From positions 62,001 through 126,000 of the forward strand of contig VCJN01002649.1 of assembly GCA_006384855.1 (NCBI GenBank): 64,000 nucleotides of DNA, in the 5' to 3' direction. The stretch comes from Tetraselmis striata. Its lineage: Eukaryota; Chlorophyta; Chlorodendrophyceae; Chlorodendrales; Chlorodendraceae. Every line of letters starts with the position of its first letter. The stretch's first letter is position 1. Below, one piece after another: positions 33,670 through 44,919 of this stretch. The notes beneath the pieces are model-generated. The model did not search any database. It was not told the origin of the DNA and saw only the letters and a program-made list of their open reading frames with translations. Position numbers and translations under genes: made by a program.

Positions 33670-33963
33670 CTATGTGTTGCTGCTCGCCTCACCGCGATGT
33701 TTTGCCCTACTGCGCAATGCGGCATGCCTATCAAGTTCTCGCATCTTCTCAGCACAGCTGGCCTTGGCGCCCCTCACGAGCACATGATAGCCGGCTCGCT
33801 CACATGTTTTACATAAAGGCAAAACAGTAGTATAGACATTCTGCAACACCTCATCTAACATGAATCCTCCGTCAAGCATGGCCAAGCGCCATCCAAGCAA
33901 GGGTATGCCTGGCCTGAATATTAACGGCGGCGGCGGTGCAGGGCTAAGCCCCCAGCCCCTCAC
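33670..33963 (-). CDS. Hypothetical protein fragment
   Basis: An open minus-strand frame whose central part has ordinary protein character: LAMLDGGFMLDEVLQNVYTT, LPLCKTCERAGYHVLVRG and KMRELDRHAALRSRAKHRG. It contains one C-x2-C pair. The first 20 residues are Pro-rich and may be outside the exon. No family recognised. Confidence 0.35.
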   Translation of the reverse strand: MRGWGLSPAPPPPLIFRPGIPLLGWRLAMLDGGFMLDEVLQNVYTTVLPLCKTCERAGYHVLVRGAKASCAEKMRELDRHAALRSRAKHRGEASSNT

Positions 33964-34435
33964 GCACCGCTGCTCCCAACCGCTGAGTACTACTTAAGTA
34001 CGTGAACATGAAGTTGAGGCAACTAACAAAGCGAACCCCCCCCCCCCCCCCCCCCCTGTGTTTCTCCGGAAAGTAGAGACAGTACTATAGATCGTAACAT
34101 TAAATCGAGCCGGCCTAATAACAGAACAAAGCGTCACTGCTGAATGAAAATATTATTGGTCTGCGGCCTCAGCATTTAAGCGACGCTCTATGTACGCGCG
34201 CACGCCCGTGCGCAGATTCGCTTCGCCATCGGCACATTTCCTCGTGCTGGTAGATAGTGAGGCGGGCCGGCCGCGCGCGAACCACGCACGGTGCAAGGAC
34301 TTGGCGGGCGTGGGTGCGGGTGGAGGTGCGACGATGTACCGCGCAACACAATTCACAGCCACAGTATGACCTTATGTACCGCGCATATTGATATTTTTGC
34401 GCATTCTATGGCTGACCGGCAACTTCCGTTTCACA
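33964..34435. other. No supported gene; C21 run
   Basis: Includes the C run at 34036-34056 and short frames only. Confidence 0.4.
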
Positions 34436-34762
34436 CCGCTTCCCGCGGTAACCCGTACCGTAGTTCGGACTCCGAATAAACCACGGACAATACAAAGGCG
34501 TCAGGCACAGCCGCCGGCGGTGGTGCCATGCCATCCCTGCCACATGGCCCAGCCACCCACACAACGAGCCGGCCATGAGGTCGGTCGTCGGTCAGTCCAA
34601 GAGACTGGCAACATGCCCATGGGGCGGGGGGGCACTGGTAGTAGTGACAGGGTTTGACCGCGATGGTGCTGTCTGGGGTACCGAATCGCCCGCGGACGCG
34701 GCATGAGGCAACAACCCACCCGCCCGTCGCCCGCAAAACGCGAGTAACAAAGGCACCAACTA

Positions 34763-35902
34763 TTGTTGTCGACGGCCTCGACCCGCCAAGGCAAGGACGA
34801 GGTCTCGAACGCGGCGCGCGCTGGGCGCTTCGTCAGCACGGTGCGTGGGCCACGGCGCTACGATGCCCGCTCGCACGTGGGCGCGATGGCGCGGTCGCCT
34901 CGTTGGAGTCGAACCCGGCGGCCGCCGAATCAACACCACAAGAGCAACAGCTCGCACGTCGGGGCGTGGAGGAACAGCTGGCCGAGCTGCAGGCTGAGGT
35001 GATGCAGCTCCGTGAGGGCGAGGCGGAGCAGCGCGCCGAGCAGCCAGTCTGGGCGGTACATGACAAGGACAAGGAGCTAGCCGGCATGCGCTTCTCGCAA
35101 TTTTGTACAAAGCATCGTGGACAAGGCATACACGTGCCCGTGCTGCAATAAGATGAACCCCGATGTCCCCCCAAAGAAGATCAAGAACGAACTGAGGGAA
35201 TTTGAAAGGCTGCATGCTGCGGAGAGGTATATTGTCTCGAATTGTTTTGCAGCGTTTGCATTTGTATTAATATGTTTCATGCTGATTCATTGGTAATACT
35301 ATGTTGCGGATTGTTTATAACTATATGCACATTGCAGGTACCTCAAGCCCCCACTGCTACACATCTAAGCCAAGCATAGAATACATGATCTCTTGCTCGT
35401 CAACCTCCGCATCACGGCGGGCTTGTACTACTAAACTGTCCAGTGCCAATGCGCCACCCCAGAGTACCTGCAGGCGCTGCGGCAGTGGATGTTAGACGAG
35501 CTCAACATCACAATCAACAGCAAGTCAGAAGAGAAAGAACAAGAAGCAAGTTGCTGTCTCCATTGCCCAGAAGGAGTAGTCCTTCATCAGCGCAGAGTGC
35601 ATGAAGCTTATCGCCAAGTACGACAAGGCCCTAGAGCACGTCAGGGAGACTTACCCAACGGTAAGCGCCTCCGATGATGTGAAGGCGCAGATCGCCTGGG
35701 AGCCGCTTCTGGAGCCCGTGGACCCAGCGCGCGCACCTGGCACCGCCTAGCTGCCACTTCCGCACATGCATGAGGCTTGCGCACAACATGTCAAGCAGGT
35801 GGCAGAGAATTCGTGCAGGCATTTGTCAATGTTGCTGGTGAGAATGACACCGCCTCCGTGTACGGCCACATTCTGCAGTGCCATATCCATGATTGCATAA
35901 GC
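34763..35902 (+). CDS. Coiled-coil / CPCC protein, broken frame
   Basis: From about 34900 a frame encodes ESNPAAAESTPQEQQLARRG, then a coiled coil (VEEQLAELQAEVMQLREGE) and DKDKELAGMRFSQF. An extra T in a TTTT run near 35103 moves the signal to VQSIVDKAYTCPCCNKMNPD and KKIKNELREFERLHAAER, ending at a gtatat donor near 35227 with an acceptor ttgcag near 35338. Farther on, ATPEYLQALRQWMLDELNI and, in a second frame, SFISAECMKLIAKYDKALEH are coding-like. In that last frame TAG occurs at 35577 and 35748 (and 35493) but no TAA or TGA from 35301 to about 35902. CPCC suggests a zinc site. No family recognised. Confidence 0.4.
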
Positions 35903-36138
35903 TAGTATGGCGACCTGCTGAACTGTGATTGTCACGGGTCTGAGCACGCTCACTTGCTCAGCGTGACCGTCACAAAGACTGCCTACCGGAGGGGTGCTGC
36001 TGGGCACCCAGAAGTCAGGGTAGGGGGAAGTCCTTGGCCACATGAAAATTCATGAAAGTCACCAACACGAGCTGCCCACACCAGAGCGGCCGAAGCGTGA
36101 CCCACAGGGTAAGAAGCGCGCTACGCCCACGTAGAGCG

Positions 36139-36246
36139 CCCTCCTCCCCCCCCCCCTCCCCCCGCGGCAACCCCCCCCCCCCCCCCCCCTCTCCCGCGGC
36201 AACCCCCCCCCCCCCCCCCCTCCCCCCCCCCCCCCCCCCCCCCCCC
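36139..36246. repeat. Pyrimidine tract of about 108 nt, mostly C
   Basis: Long C runs separated by tctcccgcggcaac (twice) and single T. The two ctcccgcggcaac words make it a short tandem repeat expanded by C runs. Confidence 0.85.
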
Positions 36247-36401
36247 GCCCCCGGGCACCAAGCGGGCTGCGCTGCGCCCATGGGAGCTGCAGCATCGCCG
36301 CCCTTCCCCCCCATAGAAACACTGTAATAGCTTTTTCATGACAATTGCGATCCAAAGTTTCAGAGATTGTTAAACAATAGTGAAAATATCACAGCGCGCG
36401 G

Positions 36402-37552
36402 CTAGCGCCTGGCCGCCGCCTTCCTATCAGCGAGCATCTTCTTTCCCTCACGCACTCTTTCGCGCTGCTCTCTCTCAAGGCGGGCATGGGCATCTTTAAG
36501 CATGCCGGCATCCCTGAGCATGCTGGGGGATTCCGTGTTGCTAATACCGCCGTACTTGCCTACCTCCCCATCGGCGCGCCGGGGCTTCCGACCGTCTGGC
36601 TGCCTTGGGGTGGAACAGGGCGGGTGGCAGCCGGCGTCCCGCTTCCACGGCCGGCAGAGCGTGCCGGCCGGTATCCTGAAGGGCGGGCTAGGGGCGCCAA
36701 CAGAAAAGTTAGAATGGCATGTAGCGAGTACGATTGGCATTCTAGTTAATTGTAATTATCAACCACCCAACCCCACCGCCATCGCACATGCACGTTGCGG
36801 CGCTCACTTGTACAGCAGGCCGGTGGGGTGCCCGGCATCGACGTCCGTGATGTTGAAGGCCTCCGCCTCGGCTAGGCAGGGAAAGCAGTAAGCAGCACCG
36901 CGTTCGACGGTGCCGTGCTTGACGAGACGCTCAATAGCCGTAGTCGGGGACGGCTCCAAATCGTCCTCCTCGTCGCTCCCCTCGTACTCCCACTCCTACC
37001 CACTACCCCCCACGTCCTAGTCCTCATCCGAGGAGAGGTCCATGAACATGGTGCCGTCGTGGTTCGGGTAGTGGGGTTTAGTCATGGCTGCGCGGCCGGG
37101 TTGGCTGCGGGTGGGTGCCACGCCCCCGCCGATGCCATCCTCCCACTCGCGCATTGCCACAGAAATATCCATCCACGAAAACCGGACTAGGGGACTGTAA
37201 AACACACTAGGAGGTAATCCACTAAGGCAGAAAAGTTGCCTAATACACGTGGCTAGGTCCCCTGACCGTTAAAGATGACACTTTTCCTAGGCGGAGTAAA
37301 GCAGCGGCATAGGTGCGAAGTTGAGGGATGTGGGTGGGTGGGCGTGCGCGCACTGTACATGGTCTTGAGTGTGGACACGGAGATGCCGAACTGCTTGGCC
37401 TCTGGCCAGAGCAGCCGCGCCAGGCAGCCGAAAGTCCCGTTTTGGGTCCATTGCGCCCCTGCGGGGGCCGGTGCTTCGGTTGGATGCGGGGCGGTGAGTG
37501 GCTGTGACTGAGAATGTGGGAGGGTGACGAGTGGGTTCATTGGCCTGTACAT
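36402..37552 (-). CDS. Unrecognised three-exon protein, 288 codons with two internal TAGs
   Basis: Exons 37552-37359, 37194-36808 and 36687-36402 have donors gtacag and gtgagc, acceptors ttacag and cccctag, and consistent phases (867 nt). The N-terminus has TFGCLARLLWPEAKQFGISV followed by STLKT, reminiscent of a helix-turn-helix. The middle is acidic (MFMDLSSDED, then EYEGSDEEDDLEPSP). Next come GAAYCFPCLAEAEAFNITDV, a KRDAGCHPPC segment and a basic C-terminal helix (ARLEREQRERVREGKKMLAD). TAG interrupts the acidic region at 37017-37019 and 36996-36998, yet the charge pattern continues across both. The final stop is also TAG, with TGA 13 codons on. It may be the DNA-binding subunit of the candidate transposon. 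Confidence 0.5.
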
Positions 37553-37663
37553 GGCGCTGTGCCGCACCCGCACGCGTGCAGCTGAGTAGGCGGAAAACGG
37601 CATTTCGGATATAACATATTTGGGAAGTTTTCGCACTACGGTACGGGTTACCGGCGGAAGCGG

Positions 37664-38249
37664 TTTGTTTCCCGGTGCGTACTGCTGGTATCGCGTGCAT
37701 GCGTCGTGTGCATGCATGTAGGGGGCGGGCATCGCTGCTTTTTGAATAAGCGCGTACGCCAAGCGTGGCCACGGGGCTCGCGGCGCAAGATGATAGCCGC
37801 AACATCACCCCGCAAACAAGGGCATAGAAATACCCTAGATAACCCTATATGTACTCCGCGTACATTCGATGATGAAACACATTTGCATTTGGCAAGATGT
37901 AGCATTTCACCAATGCTAGCAGATGTAAATGCGTATGTGTCCACCATACGCCATCGCATACATTGCGGTGCGACTGTTGGGGGTAGCTAGCTCGAGGGAG
38001 GATGAGGATACATGTCCTCGTGGCAGCAAATGAATCGATTTGGCGATATGTGGCGTGCAGCATGCGCACATATAACGGTGGACCCACCCGTTCATTGCTT
38101 TTGACGCATGTAGTGGGATGGAAAATACAATATGCATATTTTGTATTACTGCCGATTTTGTGGGCAGGTGTCTTCAGTGTACAGCTTTATTTCTTGGGTG
38201 TATATGTTTCGCTCTATGTGTCCTCCCGCGCTCGAAACCTTTGATAGTC
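37664..38249. other. No supported gene
   Basis: Short frames only. Confidence 0.35.
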
Positions 38250-38480
38250 ACCTAGGCATTGAGGTGCAGAGTTGCTTGCATTGTTCTACGGATAGATTGC
38301 CCCATTTACGATGGGGTGTATTCTCAAAGTTGCGGAAGTTTTTGAATCTCATCCCTCCCCGGCTGGTCCTCAACTATGTTCCACATATTCTCGATAGGGC
38401 TCAAATGTGGGTAGCATGGAGGTGCGCGCACCACTGTAGTGATGTGCGGGATTGTTTTTCCTATCAGCTGTTATTATTGC
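38250..38480 (-). pseudogene. Tc1/mariner-type transposase relic
   Basis: The minus strand reads APPCYPHLSPIENMWNIVED and then QPGRDEIQKL. This matches the PPYSPDLNPIEN.W motif that precedes the third catalytic acidic residue of Tc1/mariner and pogo-like transposases. Frames on both sides are shifted and stopped. It is truncated against copy 3 of the four-copy repeat near 38530. Confidence 0.7.
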
Positions 38481-39654
38481 CCTATGTGGAGAGGCGCCGT
38501 CTTCACAGACTGTGAACGGGTGCCCGCCAAAGAGCCCCGCACTCTTTGCCCCTTGACAAGCAGTGGTAGCCCCAACCAGCAACGCCAAGAGCTCAAAACC
38601 ATCAAACTCCTACGGGGAGTGGCCATGTTGGAATGCAGCAGCACTGATACCCCAACACAGCACTGATAACCCACAACAGCACTGATACCCCAACACAGCG
38701 ACACCTCTTCGCGCAATAATCACCCGCCTAGCAGCCCCACGAAGTGGCCGCTCTGCGCAGGACTGCAAATAGTTCAGCACTTCCACACTGCTGCTGGTCG
38801 GCAGAGAGGCCATAGCCCCCCGCAGCGACCGCTCAGCATCACGGCACCAAGAGATCCCCCAGGTCCTCCATACTACCAGACACAATGCAATAGCCCGTGC
38901 GGCCCCAGGCAGCGGCCGCCCCCCAGGCGCCCATAGTAAGTTGACCCCCTCATGCGTGTGTACAGTGCGCCCAAATGACCGATTGCACATTCATATATCT
39001 GTCGGCCGTCAGGAGCATTCCATACCCCCCATCTGCAGTCATGTCATCGGTTATGCCAGTGCAGCATCATGTCCTAGGCGGTTCTCACACAGCATATCTG
39101 TGCTGCTGACCTGGGTGACTATCAGACTGCCGTTCCAACAGGCCAGCAGGGCCGCGGGTGAAGAAAAAGTTGCCGCATCGCCCTCAATTTGTAGGCATAG
39201 TTGCGCTCTGGCGCCCCACTTCTTGCTGATGCAGTCTTGATTCAGTGGCGCACATAAGCTGCCTGAGCTGCATCGCGTACAGCATATGAAGACGATGACA
39301 ACAGCTTGATTTGTCGACGTGATTTATGTGGAGCAGCTTCATCGTTTAGTCTCAGTGATCTGCATGTCAATGGCAAGTGCGGGCGCATTCACATGAACGA
39401 TATGAACCATCCATAATAACCCTTCCACTGGGCAATAAATAAATTCAAAAATACTCATTCATAGCTGGCAACCCCAATTGTGGAACTAAAATGCAGAATA
39501 ATGCAAGTGCTTTGTGCTATTATTTACGCATGTCTATGGGTGCTGAAGACAGACTGGTCGGGGCGTGATCAAACGGCTGTCAATCTGTACATCGAGTGGC
39601 TTCAGTAATGCATGCCGCCATTGCCAAAATCGCGACAGGACTCGAAGAAGACTG

Positions 39655-39735
39655 GCTTAGGATATACATATACATATACAAATATAAATATAAAGGATAT
39701 ATATATGTATGTATACATATACAAATATATCTCCC
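39655..39735. repeat. (ATACAT)n-like microsatellite
   Basis: Interrupted tatacatata-type repeats of about 80 bp inside copy 3, absent at the matching position of the other copies. Confidence 0.75.
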
Positions 39736-40302
39736 CGACATTGATAATGTAAAATGCTCACGTACATTTTTTGTGAAGCAGTGGCTCTCATGAAATCATG
39801 TAGTTGAGGAACCTTTTCTATGGTCTGAGCGAAACGCATGCCACAATCGTTTTTCGTATGAGGATTACACTAGAGAGTCTCAACACATAACAGGGGAGAA
39901 CTTGTGCTGCATGAGCTAGTGTGCGCCTATGACTGCCACACTCCTAGTGACATTTCATCTGCATGATATTAAGACTGCTCATTGTGAACATGCTGGTTGG
40001 TGTCCATAGATACACATGGATATCCAGCCGACAAGAGTGACATCAATCACAGGAAGGTGGAAGAAGGACAAAAATATCCATGGAAACAATAATGTTTTAC
40101 AAATTACAGAAAATGATTGAATTGAGCTGGCACCGCCATGATTTTCATGAAGCGATGACAAAATATATGAGTGGGCACAACATCATCGTGGCGACTGGTT
40201 GCTATCTCGGGTGGCTGATTTCGAGAGCTGTTGAGCTTGCGCCACTATGTATGTACGATTTGTGGCGCAACATTAATAGAGATCGTGCGAGAAAGGAGCC
40301 AC

Positions 40303-40959
40303 TTATACTCGGATGGTGCCGCCCTGTTGAGCAAACCTGATATCCATGTCTGCGGTGTACGTGGGCTGATGGCAGGTCCTCATAGACGCGTGATAGTCTT
40401 TGGCACATGCCGCGACGAGATCACCAACAGTGACTCTCCGGTACGTGGCCGTCGTTGCGTTCGCGCGGGCTAGGGCTAGACCGGTGGCAGGGCGGCGTTG
40501 TACTTGCTGGCTGCTCGGACTGCATGAGGCGGCGACGCACAAAGTTCGGCTCGGCAAAGCCTGCCTTGACATCCGCTGTGCAGTGCTGCCCGAGGTTGAA
40601 GTGTCTCGCTCCCCTGAGCCATCAGTGAGCCTTCCCTCGCGGTTAGTTCCGGTGCTGGTCGCGACCTTTATGTCTGGAAGCTTGCAATGAAACGACCGCT
40701 TGTGTCGAGCATCGGCGCCGGTGGGCGCAGCGCGCTGCTGAGGTGCAGTGGACGCAGTTTCTTCGCAAGAGACGCCGGTGGCGGTGTCGAGGCTGTGAAG
40801 CTGGGCCGAGGACCCGCTGAACGAGTTCCAGAAAACAGGCTGCTGCGCCTCCAGGTCGCCAGCGCAGCGTGAGTCGTGAGTCAAAAGGGGGAGTGCGCTC
40901 CGACGGCGGAGGAGACCCACACGCTCGTCGTTGCGCACGTTTCGTAGGTTACGGATCAT
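40303..40959 (-). CDS. Unrecognised four-member family protein, 5' exon, copy 3
   Basis: About 218 aa from ATG 40959 (MIRNLRNVRNDERVGLLRRR), aligned with the starts of the other copies; ends TIRV and TGA. Keeps HKRSFHCKLPDIKVATSTG, YRRVTVGDLVAACAKDYHAS and CHQPTYTADMDIRFAQQGG. The same frame is open upstream of the ATG and then, across a TAG at 41050, to 41523, but that part matches only non-coding upstream DNA of copy 4 and is probably 5' UTR. Confidence 0.55.
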   Translation of the reverse strand: MIRNLRNVRNDERVGLLRRRSALPLLTHDSRCAGDLEAQQPVFWNSFSGSSAQLHSLDTATGVSCEETASTAPQQRAAPTGADARHKRSFHCKLPDIKVATSTGTNREGRLTDGSGERDTSTSGSTAQRMSRQALPSRTLCVAASCSPSSQQVQRRPATGLALARANATTATYRRVTVGDLVAACAKDYHASMRTCHQPTYTADMDIRFAQQGGTIRV

Positions 40960-41747
40960 CCTGGGAAACTTTTGTAGCGACAGACGGAAAGGCGGGAGTG
41001 TGCGACGTGGAAGTTTAAGGGGGGGGGGGTGGCGATCGCCAGGCAATTGCTAAATTTCTGTGCGCGGGAAGGGGATGGCAAATGTAGTTGTCGTCGTTGC
41101 CTTTTGTGCGTTTCGATAACACGCCGCAAGGTCGCCACCGCTCTGCCGCCGCGCTTCGGACGGTCGTCCGCGCGCAGCAAAAACGTTTATAAGAAATATT
41201 ACATCGGTACAGGTACTAGCACGGGTTAGGGGGAACTCGTACGGGGAGTGCGGGATGATGTAATAGTGATGATGCGTGGCGGACTGGAAGCCTGGCCGGC
41301 CACGTGCCGGGCAGCACCTCGTGCATACAGGGAACATATGGTTTAGTACCGATATAGAAAGAACCAGATGACGTGGAAGTCTGCAGACCTCTGGGGAGAC
41401 CGAGAGACCCGCGCCCGTAGGAAAGGGGGGGAAGGGGGGCGAATTCGAGACAACAATCACTTCACCAACCCCACTTCGATCCCGGCGGCGCAACCACCAT
41501 CCCCGCCGCTCAGGATTCAGCAAAATTGGGAGATAATCGACCGCTGGCAGAGTAGGCAGCTGGCCGCTGGCAGGTGGCCCGTTGTAGCCGCGGCGTGGGT
41601 CGACGAGGGGATTGGGGATAAGGCGGGCGGTACTTAATATGATACATATGATACATCCTTGAATAATAACGTCGACATTATTGCCAGTACCGTATCGAGC
41701 AATATACTACGTGTCACGATCTTTTAGTACGGGTACTGCTTTTTGCT

Positions 41748-41785
41748 GTGGATTTGTTGCTGACCTTTTTGTAATTCACGCCAGT
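41748..41785 (+). repeat. Dispersed gtaattcac motif
   Basis: ggatttgttgctgacctttt followed by tgtaattcacgcc; matches 17514-17550 and, inverted, 54672-54710. Confidence 0.5.
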
Positions 41786-41798
41786 AGCGTATCAGGTA

Positions 41799-41983
41799 TG
41801 ATCTAAACTAGTTTATTTATGGGGTTTCCTCCCTTGACCTAACCGCTTTTTAGCTACAAGTGCTGCTCAGTGGTACGGGAACTAGGCATCTGTTGTTGCG
41901 CCCTTTTTGGGTGCAGCACGAGTAGACATAAAAGCAGCCAGAACAGCTGAGCCTGCCATCTTCCAGTTTTCGCTGCGTTCCAC
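41799..41983 (+). repeat. Split direct repeat A1 of the RT-less element
   Basis: From tgatctaaactagttta to ctgcgttccac; 185 bp against 181 bp in A2 (44637-44817). Confidence 0.85.
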
Positions 41984-42036
41984 ACCCGGCTTGCCACCCG
42001 AGTGTGATATTCTCGTCCATACGTCCGTGCGTTACC

Positions 42037-42895
42037 ATGCCAGATGGAGAAGAACCCGTCGCGGAGCCGACGCTGGAGTCGCTGCAAGCAGATGTGCGAG
42101 TGTTGGCTACAGCTGTAGCTCAATTGACGGCTCGTGAGCGCGTTGTTGATGGGGAAGGGGCACATGGCTCCGGCTCCGGGCAGCGCGTCGCGGGATAGCC
42201 GACAGGCAGCGGGGGAGCCGCAGAGCGCCCCGACTTGCTAGAGCCAGCCCAGAGCGGCCGTGTCGGAGCAAAATCCGTGAGTGCCGAGGATGACTACCTC
42301 GCGGTGCCAGAACTACTGCAGAGAGCATACTCTGATTACGAGGCCGTTCGACCGGTCAGCCGAGTGCCTGGACTCTTTCCTCTGAGCACCGACCTAACCA
42401 ACGAGTACCTCAAGCAGGATGACCGGCGTCTGCCGGCCCAGGAGGAGTATTTATGGATGTCGTGTTTCGGGGCCCACATGGCCGCGCTTTTCGAGGCTCT
42501 CGACGAGCTAGCTGCTGCCCTACGTCCCTGCCACTAACCATGACTTCACCCCCTACCTCGCGAGAGCTCGGAACCACGCCGAGGCCATCGACAAGGCGTT
42601 TCGCTTTCGTTTGGCCAACCTGCGGAGGCTAAATGAGATTAAGCGTGTGCACGGTGACCAAGGCGTTCCGGACGTGCTGCGAGCCCAGCATTTTCAGCCT
42701 GCTCCGGAGCATCTGGGTTCTGCGATTTTAGGGGACCTCATGAGGGACTACGAGCGCCGTGTCTTCGAGGCGACCGTTGCCAGCAGCGCGAAGGCGACCG
42801 CTACTACTCGAGTGGCGGATGCAGCTGCAGGTCGCGGGCGTGGGCGAGGACGAGGCGGTGGACGCGGGCGTGGCCGCGAAGGTGAGCACGAGTGA
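42037..42895 (+). CDS. Gag-like protein of the RT-less element, interrupted
   Basis: ATG 42037 (MPDGEEPVAEPTLESLQADV). The frame meets TAG at 42196-42198, then continues (RPDLLEPAQSGRVGA, EDDYLAVPELLQRAYSDYE) to a +1 shift near 42530. It resumes in another frame (HDFTPYLARARNHAEAIDKA, then FRFRLANLRRLNEIKRVHG) and ends in an Arg/Gly-rich tail (RGRGRGRGGGRGRGREGEHE) with TGA at 42893. The relic at 46.4-47.0 kb aligns throughout and has CAT (His) where this copy has TAG. The RGG-like tail suggests nucleic-acid binding. Confidence 0.6.
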
Positions 42896-43111
42896 CGGTG
42901 TGGGGCGCCTTTCGTCGGAGCTGCTGGAGCTTTGCGAGGCCACCTTTCGGTGACCGCCGCAAGACGCACCCTTGCAGCTCAACGGCGGGATGAGCGCCCT
43001 GTGTCAGGACCTGACCCCCCCCCCACCTTACAGACTTCCTTTAGACCTTCCTCGGTACGGCGCTTCTTACAGCTACAGCCGAGTGCGGCTCAACCATCCG
43101 CACACCTGCAC

Positions 43112-44557
43112 ATGGCGGCTCAACCAGCCGCTTTCTTTACCCCATCTCTGCGTCCGTCGGTTGTTACACTGCGTGTTACAACTGGTTCGCAACGACCAAG
43201 TTTCGCGCGGGTACGTTACGCGCGTGACAAGCGCTACGAGCGCGAAGGGCGCGCGGGGCGGCCCTCTTACCTGAACCTAGCCCCGCAAACCCGTACCGAT
43301 GCTACTGCAAACCCGTCCAGCATCTACCGGCAAACCGCCGGGAACCTAACCGCTGCTGCCGAATACTTTGCGAACAATAGTCGTACCGGTGGAACTCTGT
43401 CAGTAAAACGACGCACTTACGTAATTGACGAGCCCGAAGCTGTCGCTCCTTGGGCTGCTTCATTGCAATCCCGGGTGCAGGACGCGTTCGGCGCAGACGA
43501 GCTGGGCCAACGGACGCTCGACCTACTCTCCAGCTCCCTCAGCGCTCAGACACTCAAGAGCTACGCCGGCCGGCTGTCTCAGTTCGCGGAGTTCTGCCAC
43601 GACTCCGAGAACATCAGCCCGCTGGAGGCGACTACTGCCACTGTCGTTCGGTATGTTGCTTGGATCGGCGAGCGAGGGCACATCGCGGCTAAGTCGCTGC
43701 AGCCTTATCTATCTGCAATCAACACCTTCTTCGAGCTGCACAACCTCGACCCAGTCGCTAAGGATAGCCTACACCTAACTTCAGCAAGGCGTGGGCTGAT
43801 GCTGCGCCAGCGCCGACTGGACGCTGCCCCTTTGCGTGTCCCTCTGCCTGCGGATGTAGCTTATCGCTTCGTCACAAAAGCCGAACTGATTGTGTCTGCT
43901 CCCTACCCAGAGTACCACCACGACTTCCGAGCCCTCCTGGCCTCGGTTGTCAACTTCATGTTCTTTGCCAGGGGCCTTACTGGCGTGTCCTGTCGAGTGC
44001 AAGACGTGCATGTCGACGCCTACAACATCACCCTGCAAGTGTACCGAGAGAAGGGTCGCGCTGGTCGACGGGGACCCGACGACCTACGCGTACTTCTCCT
44101 CCCAGTGTCAGAGCACCCCCGAGTGGCAAGTCTCCTGCACCACTTCCTCGACCACGTCCAGTCAGTCCCCCTTGTTACTGTTGGCTTGGCTGTGTCAAAC
44201 TTCTGGGCTGTCAGCTCGGATGAGCAGTCAAAACCTTGGACTGCAGCTACCATGTCAGACTGGCTGTCCACAGCCGTCCGTCTAGTCAACGTTGCCCCCC
44301 CTGCTGGCACCTCTTGGACCTCGCACAGTCTTCGCGAGGGCGCAGCCTCTGCAGCGAACGCCATCGGGGTGCCATTGTCCCAAATTCGCTACCAAGGCGG
44401 TTGGGCCACTAACTCTGACGTCGTTATGGACTACATCGACCCCAACGTTCTTCCTTCACCTTGCGCATGGTTCTTCTTTGGACACATCGCCCCCCTACGC
44501 CACTTCCAAGTCCAACAGGACTCCGCAGCGGTGGCCTTCCCAGTGCCTCCTTCATGA
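43112..44557 (+). CDS. Tyrosine recombinase of the RT-less element
   Basis: 481 aa from the first ATG at 43112; the frame is open from 42932. It has a SAM-like domain (LDLLSSSLSAQTLKSYAGRL, then VRYVAWIGERG), then the catalytic set: Arg in FMFFARGLTGVS, Lys in YREKG, H405-x2-R408 (SHSLREGAAS), W in YQGGWATNS and Y441 (MDYIDPN). It is homologous to the recombinase at 22556-23797 over its length, though clearly diverged. The intact frame suggests recent activity or selection despite the broken gag. Stop TGA. Confidence 0.88.
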   Translation: MAAQPAAFFTPSLRPSVVTLRVTTGSQRPSFARVRYARDKRYEREGRAGRPSYLNLAPQTRTDATANPSSIYRQTAGNLTAAAEYFANNSRTGGTLSVKRRTYVIDEPEAVAPWAASLQSRVQDAFGADELGQRTLDLLSSSLSAQTLKSYAGRLSQFAEFCHDSENISPLEATTATVVRYVAWIGERGHIAAKSLQPYLSAINTFFELHNLDPVAKDSLHLTSARRGLMLRQRRLDAAPLRVPLPADVAYRFVTKAELIVSAPYPEYHHDFRALLASVVNFMFFARGLTGVSCRVQDVHVDAYNITLQVYREKGRAGRRGPDDLRVLLLPVSEHPRVASLLHHFLDHVQSVPLVTVGLAVSNFWAVSSDEQSKPWTAATMSDWLSTAVRLVNVAPPAGTSWTSHSLREGAASAANAIGVPLSQIRYQGGWATNSDVVMDYIDPNVLPSPCAWFFFGHIAPLRHFQVQQDSAAVAFPVPPS

Positions 44558-44614
44558 CTTGGTGCTACCTCTTCTCCGTCAATCCACCGCTCTCTCCGTT
44601 CGCTCAAGACTGGC

Positions 44615-44636
44615 AAAACCAGACTCAACTTTGAAA
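44615..44636 (+). repeat. Split direct repeat B1 of the RT-less element
   Basis: 22 bp, aaaaccagactcaactttga and aa, repeated at 44920-44941 (B2). It abuts A2. Confidence 0.8.
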
Positions 44637-44817
44637 TGATCTAAACTAGTTTATGGGGTTTCCTCCCTTGACCTAACCGCTTTTTAGCTACAAGTGCTGC
44701 TCAGTGGTACGGGAACTAGGCATCTGTTGTTGCGCCCTTTTTGGGTGCAGCACGAGTAGACATAAAAGCAGCCAGAACAGCTGAGCCTGCCATCTTCCAG
44801 TTTTTGCTGCGTTCCAC
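44637..44817 (+). repeat. Split direct repeat A2 of the RT-less element
   Basis: 181-bp copy of A1; differs by the 4-bp indel and very few substitutions. Confidence 0.85.
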
Positions 44818-44919
44818 GCAGCGCCCCCCGTGACTCCGTTTTCCCTCCACGCTTTCGCTAACCCATCCTGCCAATTTCGGCTCTTGACCGTGTAAAACAG
44901 CCTGCGCGACCTTTTTGGA

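Larger units (their letters stand above)
34436..37663. mobile_element. Candidate DNA transposon: 29-bp inverted repeats around two convergent genes
   Basis: ccgcttcccgcggtaacccg at 34436 (29 bp to 34464) has an inverted partner at 37635-37663 with 27 of 29 matches. Between them lie a rightward coding-like region (34763-35902) and a leftward three-exon gene (37552-36402), the usual shape of a two-gene cut-and-paste element. No target duplication was identified, the outer boundary is uncertain, and no transposase catalytic motif was recognised, so this is a proposal. Confidence 0.4.
38540..41350 (-). repeat. Four-copy repeat unit, copy 3 (3' end truncated)
   Basis: Homology to the other units starts only near 38540, at the sequence matching 8200 of copy 1, directly after the Tc1/mariner relic, so the far end is missing. 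At the position where copies 1, 2 and 4 have C runs of 19-22 nt this copy has six C (near 38920). Upstream homology to copy 4 extends to about 41350. Confidence 0.7.

Noticed and set aside
36015..36355. Gly- and Pro-rich open frames on both strands
   Set aside because: They are created by the C/G tract at 36139-36246 and have no other content.
41050..41523. Minus-strand open frame joined through a TAG to the copy-3 family ORF
   Set aside because: The matching upstream DNA in copy 4 does not conserve the protein, so this is probably 5' UTR or promoter; not counted as TAG evidence.
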